A stretch of DNA of 8,647 nt, taken from assembly GCA_014859075.1 (NCBI GenBank), contig JACUUW010000077.1, forward strand, positions 1 through 8,647, written 5' to 3'. Every line of letters starts with the position of its first letter. The stretch's first letter is position 1. Below, piece after piece: positions 5,361 through 8,647 of this stretch. The position numbers were made by a program, and so were the translations under genes. This DNA comes from Desulforudis sp. (GTDB lineage: Bacteria; Bacillota; Desulfotomaculia; Desulfotomaculales; Desulforudaceae). The notes under the pieces were generated by a model that did not search any database, was not told the origin of the DNA, and saw only the letters and a list, made by a program, of their open reading frames with translations.

Positions 5361-5979
5361 TGATTCTGGGCTCCGGTGCCGCCGGTTCCAGGCCGACCGG
5401 CGTTTTTTGGTATTCGAGGATGAGTTGCTTCAGGCCCGCGCACACCATCTCCGCGAGCCGCATGACCACGTTCAGCCGGGTATTCTGGAGAATCATGAAT
5501 TCCATGAAACCGCCGACGTTGACCACCCCGGTAATGTGGATGTCACCCACCGGCGGCAGGTTCTTTTGCACGCCGGCACCCGGTTTCAACGCGCCCTCAC
5601 AGATATTCACGCAGCCCACGTTTTCGGCCCGCCCCAGGCACGCGTCCACTGCGATAATGAACGGGTTGTCGTACTCCAGGCGGATGGCGTCCAGCGTTTC
5701 CTGCAAGTTGGCGGCGTGAACCGGTTGATCGAGGGTGCCGTAGACCCGAAAAAAGTCCTGTTCAAAGTCTTGCACCCTGGAACCGACGAGCGGCCCCAGG
5801 CTGTCACCCGTCGAGCGGTCCGAACCGATACATATCAGCAGGACCGGCCGTCCGGCGGGCAGGTGCTGGACGTGCCTTTTCAGGGAAGCCGCGAAGATAC
5901 TGGGTGCGTGGGACTCATCTATGTGAATCCGCGTAAACGCGGGACGGGTTTCCGGTTTATTGGCGGGACCATCCCTCAT
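5341..5979 (-). CDS. yyaC: Spore protease YyaC (HybD-like, DUF1256)
   Basis: YyaC belongs to the sporulation proteins related to germination protease (Gpr) and hydrogenase-maturation protease (HybD) folds; in B. subtilis it is a forespore gene next to spo0J. Of 212 residues, the hallmark GSDRSTGDSLGPLVG spans 52-66, VDACLG is at 111-116 and GDIHITGVVNVGGFMEF is at 145-161. The C-terminal tail (from about 193) is variable. ATG 5979 is preferred over ATG 6003: AAGGGAG (5988-5994) lies 8 nt upstream, and a candidate SigF promoter would start transcription near 6007, almost at the longer start. It is convergent with the YkuS gene and overlaps it by 8 bp. Its presence is the best evidence here that the organism forms endospores. 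Confidence 0.93.
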   Translation of the reverse strand: MRDGPANKPETRPAFTRIHIDESHAPSIFAASLKRHVQHLPAGRPVLLICIGSDRSTGDSLGPLVGSRVQDFEQDFFRVYGTLDQPVHAANLQETLDAIRLEYDNPFIIAVDACLGRAENVGCVNICEGALKPGAGVQKNLPPVGDIHITGVVNVGGFMEFMILQNTRLNVVMRLAEMVCAGLKQLILEYQKTPVGLEPAAPEPRISGTQAI

Positions 5980-6013
5980 GGCTAATTCTCCCTTCGCACG
6001 CATAATTAGTAAT

Positions 6014-6043
6014 ATTAATTACCCTTCGGGGCTGGGCTTATAC
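6014..6043 (-). promoter_or_regulatory. Candidate forespore (SigF-like) promoter of yyaC
   Basis: On the minus strand, GTATA (6043-6039) is followed by a 15-bp spacer and GGTAATTAAT (6023-6014). B. subtilis SigF promoters are GYWTA, a spacer of about 15-16 bp and GGNRANAHTW; the -35 matches fully and the -10 at 8 of 10 positions. Predicted transcription start is near 6007, giving a leader of about 28 nt that contains the Shine-Dalgarno. SigF control agrees with the known forespore expression of yyaC. SigG recognises similar sites and cannot be excluded. Confidence 0.5.
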
Positions 6044-6090
6044 CGATTCAATACAAAAACCCCGCTGGTGGGCATACAAATGCCATGAGA

Positions 6091-6168
6091 CAGAATACAG
6101 AATTCAGGAGTCAGAATTCAGGATAAGCGGATAAATCGATAAGTGTTCCCCCCCGGCCTCTGGATTCT
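6091..6168. repeat. Tandem heptamer repeat (CAGRRKW-like) with inverted copies, in a 235-bp intergenic region
   Basis: Five consecutive 7-mers run from 6091 to 6125: CAGAATA, CAGAATT, CAGGAGT, CAGAATT, CAGGATA. On the opposite strand, two more follow from 6168 to 6155: CAGAATC, CAGAGGC. So the element has heptamers at both ends in inverted orientation around a 29-bp core (6126-6154). It lies between the divergent yyaC and YkvI-like genes (6004-6238). The rest of this gap holds the yyaC promoter and two short 5-bp hairpins (6071-6084 and 6183-6197); I see no gene. The element's nature is unknown. Confidence 0.75.
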
Positions 6169-6238
6169 GTGTGGGATTTCTTTGGCACTGAATGCCATTA
6201 CAATCTTTCTTTTCCCTTCTGGATGAGGTGGGAAAGCA

Positions 6239-7306
6239 TTGCGTAGCGGGGTTCTAAAAGTGGCTGTGCTGTATGTCGGTGCGGTTATCGGGGCCGGCTT
6301 TTCGTCCGGGCAGGAAATACTGCAATTCTTCGGTTCGTTCGGAACACGCGGCCTGTGGGGCGTGGTGCTGGCCACCGCCCTTTTTGCTTATCTGGGGGCC
6401 GTCGTCCAGACCACCGCCGTCAAGATCGGTTCCACCGGTTACCGGGAGGTGCTTGATTACCTGTTGGGGAAAAGGATGGCCGGAGTGGTGGACCGCTTGG
6501 GCATGGGTATGCTGGTGGTGGGCCTGGGCATCATGTTGGCCGGGAGCGGGGCCATTTTCCAGGAAAAACTCGGCCTGCCTGCCACTGTGGGCGTTCTGGT
6601 GCTGGCTGTTTTGATCGTCACCGTCATCTGGAACGGGTTGACCGGGGTGGTGGCCGTCAATGCCGTGCTGGTGCCGTTGAAACTGACCCTGGTGATGGGG
6701 GTGGCGTTGCTGGCGCTGTTCGCCGCGCTGGGTCCCGGCCCGGCGGCCTACGCCGACACGGTGCGGGCGGGGCTGTTGGCCGACAACTGGGTTTGGGCCG
6801 CCGTGCTTTATGTTTCTTACAATATGATGGTGCCCCTGGCCGTACTGTCCACTCTCGGGCGTCACCTGACCGCGACCGAAGCCGTGCGGGGTGCGGTGCT
6901 CGGCGGTATGCTGCTCGGCCTGGCGGCCGGGGTGGTCGCAGCGGCGATCATCACTTACCACGCCCAGGTGTGGTCCTACCAAGTACCCTTGCTGTACCTG
7001 GCTTCGGAGGTTCATCCGGGGGTCGGTACCCTGTGCACCGTGGTGATATGGCTGGCCGTTTTTACCACCGGCATCGCGCAGGCCCACGGTCTGGCCGGCC
7101 GTCTGGCCCTGCCCGGGTCCCGACGCTACCGGTTCGCCGGACTCGGGGCCGTCTTAATCATGACTCCGGTGGCCTTTTTCGACTTTGCCACTCTGGTCCG
7201 GTTTTTTTATCCTTTGTTCGGTTGTCTGGGCCTGGTGCTGGTGATCGGACTGTTGATCAGGCCGCTGGCAGGGTTTTGGCGTCCGGGCGCGAAACTGTTC
7301 AAATAA
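6239..7306 (+). CDS. YkvI family membrane protein, predicted LeuT-fold transporter
   Basis: A 355-residue, highly hydrophobic protein with about ten predicted membrane helices. The N-terminal signature LYVGAVIGAGFSSGQEILQFF (from residue 11) has the broken first helix typical of APC-superfamily LeuT-fold transporters and matches the YkvI family (COG3949), whose substrate is unknown. Further marks are VLYVSYNMMVPLAVL in the middle and FTTGIAQAHGLAGRL towards the C-terminus. TTG 6239 is the start: a GAGGTGG ribosome site (6225-6231) precedes it by about 7 nt and the signature lies at the normal distance. It is divergent from yyaC and is followed after 42 bp by the CvpA-family gene, so those two may be cotranscribed. 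Amino acid/cation symport is a guess from fold only. Confidence 0.88.
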   Translation: MRSGVLKVAVLYVGAVIGAGFSSGQEILQFFGSFGTRGLWGVVLATALFAYLGAVVQTTAVKIGSTGYREVLDYLLGKRMAGVVDRLGMGMLVVGLGIMLAGSGAIFQEKLGLPATVGVLVLAVLIVTVIWNGLTGVVAVNAVLVPLKLTLVMGVALLALFAALGPGPAAYADTVRAGLLADNWVWAAVLYVSYNMMVPLAVLSTLGRHLTATEAVRGAVLGGMLLGLAAGVVAAAIITYHAQVWSYQVPLLYLASEVHPGVGTLCTVVIWLAVFTTGIAQAHGLAGRLALPGSRRYRFAGLGAVLIMTPVAFFDFATLVRFFYPLFGCLGLVLVIGLLIRPLAGFWRPGAKLFK

Positions 7307-7332
7307 TAAAAATCCGCCCTGGAAACGGGCGG
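7306..7332 (-). terminator. Minus-strand intrinsic terminator between YkvI-like and CvpA genes
   Basis: Read on the minus strand, CCGCCC (7332-7327), a 7-nt loop and GGGCGG (7319-7314) are followed by ATTTTTATTATT. This is a canonical intrinsic terminator shape, but no minus-strand gene lies upstream of it in the window. On the plus strand the stem is preceded, not followed, by an A-rich run, so it would not stop plus-strand transcription. It abuts the CvpA Shine-Dalgarno (GGGAG, 7334-7338). Confidence 0.5.
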
Positions 7333-7348
7333 CGGGAGAGATGCAAGC

Positions 7349-8017
7349 TTGACCTGGGTTGATTACTTGTTGTTGGTCGTCCTCGCCCTCAGCGCCTGGA
7401 GCGGTCTGGCGCAGGGTTTTTTCCGCAGTGCGCTGGGGGTGGTGGTCGTCGGTCTGGGGATGTTCGCGGCCTTCAAGTATTTCCGTCCGGTAGGCGAGTA
7501 TCTGGACCGCGGGTTTGACCTGGGGACCAAACTGGAAACACTGATTTCCGGTTGGTTGGGTCACGGGGAACAGGTGGATGCTCCGGTGGGGGACCCGGTG
7601 CCGGAAACAGCCATTGATCTGGAAGGCTTCTCCGGGCTCCTGGACCAGTTTTTGGCCGGGCAGTTGGACGGGCTGGGCCAGGCGGTGACCGGAGCCCTGG
7701 CGCCGGCGGCGCTGAGTGTGCTCAGTTTTCTGATCGTGTTCATCCTGACGGTCCGGCTGGGGGGATGCCTGCTTTCCAGGGTGCCCTACCTGCCCTTCCT
7801 GGGGCCGGTTGACCGGGCGGGGGGATTTGTCTTCGGCTTGGCGCGGGGGTTTGTGTACGGATTGATCGTCCTGGTGGCCGTCAAGTTCATGAGTTTTTCG
7901 GGTGTCGTTTTCGGGTCTGACCTTTTCACCACCGGTTTGGATGGTTCACAGCTGGCGTCGGCCTATTTTGCTTTCCTGCACTACATCTGGGCGCTGATCA
8001 TGCCGCTTTCCGGATAG
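7349..8017 (+). CDS. CvpA family membrane protein
   Basis: A 222-residue protein with four likely membrane helices: about 5-22, 26-45, 118-138 and 160-182. The N-terminus WVDYLLLVVLALSAWSGLAQGFFRS matches the CvpA/DedE start, in which a glycine-rich turn and GFxR follow the first helix. FLGPVDRAGGFVFGLARGF (150-168) matches the conserved second half. CvpA-type proteins are linked to colicin V production and membrane or peptidoglycan homeostasis, but the exact role is unsettled. TTG 7349 is the start, with GGGAG at 7334-7338 about 10 nt upstream. The ATG at 7341 is out of frame and hits a stop after three codons. A hydrophilic loop (about 70-100, acidic) separates the two halves. The gene is 42 bp after the YkvI-like gene and ahead of the DUF951-ychF pair. 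Confidence 0.87.
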   Translation: MTWVDYLLLVVLALSAWSGLAQGFFRSALGVVVVGLGMFAAFKYFRPVGEYLDRGFDLGTKLETLISGWLGHGEQVDAPVGDPVPETAIDLEGFSGLLDQFLAGQLDGLGQAVTGALAPAALSVLSFLIVFILTVRLGGCLLSRVPYLPFLGPVDRAGGFVFGLARGFVYGLIVLVAVKFMSFSGVVFGSDLFTTGLDGSQLASAYFAFLHYIWALIMPLSG

Positions 8018-8073
8018 CATCGCCGGCTTACGGTTAATTAAGGACGGCTTCACCCGAAAGGGGTTTTGAATGG

Positions 8074-8301
8074 ATGGTCAAAACGGTGATCCCCAAATTC
8101 CAGGTGGGCGACGTGGTCGAGATGAAAAAGACGCACCCCTGCGGCGGCCGGGAGTGGGAGGTGCTGCGCACCGGCGTCGACTTCCGCCTGCGCTGCCGGA
8201 GCTGCGGCCGCGTGGTGCTGTTGCCCCGCCCGAAGTTCCTGAAAGGTTTCAAGCGCAGAACCGGCGGTGCCGGTGAGGCGGGTGATCCCCCATCCGGTTA
8301 G
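8074..8301 (+). CDS. DUF951 family protein
   Basis: A 75-residue basic protein. It shows the DUF951 signature: FQVGDVVEMKKTHPCGGREWEVLRTGVDFRLRC, in which HPCG (21-24) and CRSC (41-44) may form a small metal-binding site (inference), followed by GRVVLLPRPKF (45-55). DUF951 is very often encoded just before ychF in Firmicutes; its role is unknown. ATG 8074 follows AAAGGGG (8057-8063) by 10 nt; the ATG at 8070 opens a different, unlikely frame. The C-terminal 12 residues (GGAGEAGDPPSG) go beyond the usual family end, and their codons contain the probable ribosome site and start of ychF, overlapping that gene by 10 bp. Translation of the two is probably coupled. Confidence 0.88.
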   Translation: MVKTVIPKFQVGDVVEMKKTHPCGGREWEVLRTGVDFRLRCRSCGRVVLLPRPKFLKGFKRRTGGAGEAGDPPSG

Positions 8302-8647
8302 GAATCATCGGCTTGCCCAACACCGGCAAATCGACTCTGTTCAACGCTTTGACCGGAGCCGGGGTGGCGGTGGCGCCGTACCCCTATTGTACCATCGACC
8401 CCAACATCGGGGTGGTCCCGGTGCCGGACTCCCGGCTGGACATTCTGGCGCGTCTGGTTCGCCCGGAAAAAATCACGCCGGCCACGGTGAAGTTCGTGGA
8501 CATCGCCGGCCTGGTCCGCGGTGCTTCCCGAGGGGAGGGGCTGGGAAACCGCTTTCTAGCCCATATCCGGGAAGTGGACGCGGTGGTCCACGTGGTGCGG
8601 TTGTTTGCGGATCCACGGGTTACCCATGTCCAGGGTGGAATCGACCC
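8292..8647 (+). CDS. ychF: YchF/OLA1-type GTP-binding protein, N-terminal part; 3' end outside window
   Basis: The visible 118 residues are the start of an Obg-related YchF ATPase/GTPase: P-loop GLPNTGKST (7-15), FNALTGAG, PYCTIDPNIGVV (switch I region), FVDIAGLV (Walker B/G3), RGEGLGNRFLAHIREVDAVVHVVRLF (the YchF hallmark) and DP. YchF binds ribosomes and, unusually for this group, prefers ATP in several species. The frame is closed by TGA at 8283-8285, and the only later conventional start, TTG 8313, would destroy the P-loop. The conserved start MRLGIIGLPN corresponds to ATC CGG TTA at 8292, so ATC appears to be the start codon, with GAGGCGGGTG (8275-8284) upstream within the DUF951 gene. 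A base-call error (ATC for ATG) is the alternative. The gene continues past the window. Confidence 0.92.
   Translation, partial: MRLGIIGLPNTGKSTLFNALTGAGVAVAPYPYCTIDPNIGVVPVPDSRLDILARLVRPEKITPATVKFVDIAGLVRGASRGEGLGNRFLAHIREVDAVVHVVRLFADPRVTHVQGGID

Noticed and set aside
5326..5985. Plus-strand 219-residue frame opposite yyaC
   Set aside because: The minus strand carries the clear YyaC motifs; this frame has none.
6254..7087. 277-residue His/Gln-rich minus-strand frame opposite the YkvI-like gene
   Set aside because: The His/Gln/Gly composition is the usual antisense of a hydrophobic GC-rich membrane protein gene; no ribosome site.
8048..8070. ACCC-GAAAG-GGGT followed by TTTTG before the DUF951 gene as a terminator
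   Set aside because: The stem is only four base pairs, and the GGGG run is better explained as the Shine-Dalgarno of the DUF951 gene.
8588..8600. CACGTG inside ychF as a second parS
   Set aside because: Only the central hexamer matches; the flanking TGTT and AACA arms are absent.
1..8647. CRISPR arrays, tRNA or rRNA genes, transposases, toxin-antitoxin or defence systems
   Set aside because: None seen on either strand; the only regular repeat is the heptamer array, which has no spacers.

Overview
The window looks like an origin-proximal stretch of a GC-rich, endospore-forming Firmicute, most likely a Desulfotomaculum/Pelotomaculum-type clostridium (inference). The reasons are the end of parB followed by a consensus parS site, the sporulation gene yyaC, the DUF4446, YkvI-like and CvpA genes, and a DUF951 gene overlapping ychF. 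In B. subtilis the order soj-spo0J-yyaC...yyaF(ychF) lies beside oriC, so this is a modified version of that neighbourhood.

Layout. 1-296: C-terminus of ParB (+). 297-458: a short intergenic region with a perfect parS (341-356) at the centre of an 8-bp inverted repeat. 459-779: a small orphan LAGLIDADG-like protein (+) whose motif has lost its acidic residue. 827-3625: a minus-strand operon larE-larB-larC, which makes the nickel-pincer nucleotide (NPN) cofactor; no larA-type apoenzyme is in the window. 3819-5348 (+): a DUF4446 membrane protein, a type I phosphoribosyltransferase and a YkuS-family small protein. 5341-5979 (-): yyaC, convergent with the YkuS gene and overlapping it by 8 bp, with a SigF-like promoter. 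6004-6238: a 235-bp intergenic region with a tandem 7-bp repeat. 6239-8647 (+): YkvI-like transporter, CvpA-family protein, DUF951 protein and the start of ychF, which runs off the window.

How the genes fit together. ParB/parS serves chromosome segregation and YyaC serves the forespore. LarE, LarB and LarC form one complete pathway: LarB carboxylates nicotinic acid adenine dinucleotide and releases AMP, LarE supplies two sulfurs, and LarC inserts nickel. The lar operon and the LAGLIDADG-like gene separate parB from DUF4446 and yyaC, so they look like an insertion into an otherwise conserved block.

The most unusual points are two genes with no ATG/GTG/TTG start where family conservation and Shine-Dalgarno placement put one (ATA for DUF4446, ATC for ychF), palindromes at both convergent gene ends whose loops contain stop codons, the symmetric repeat around parS, and the degenerate LAGLIDADG protein beside parS. 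I did not find a clear new defence or mobile system. Most of the window is core genome with an inserted metabolic operon.
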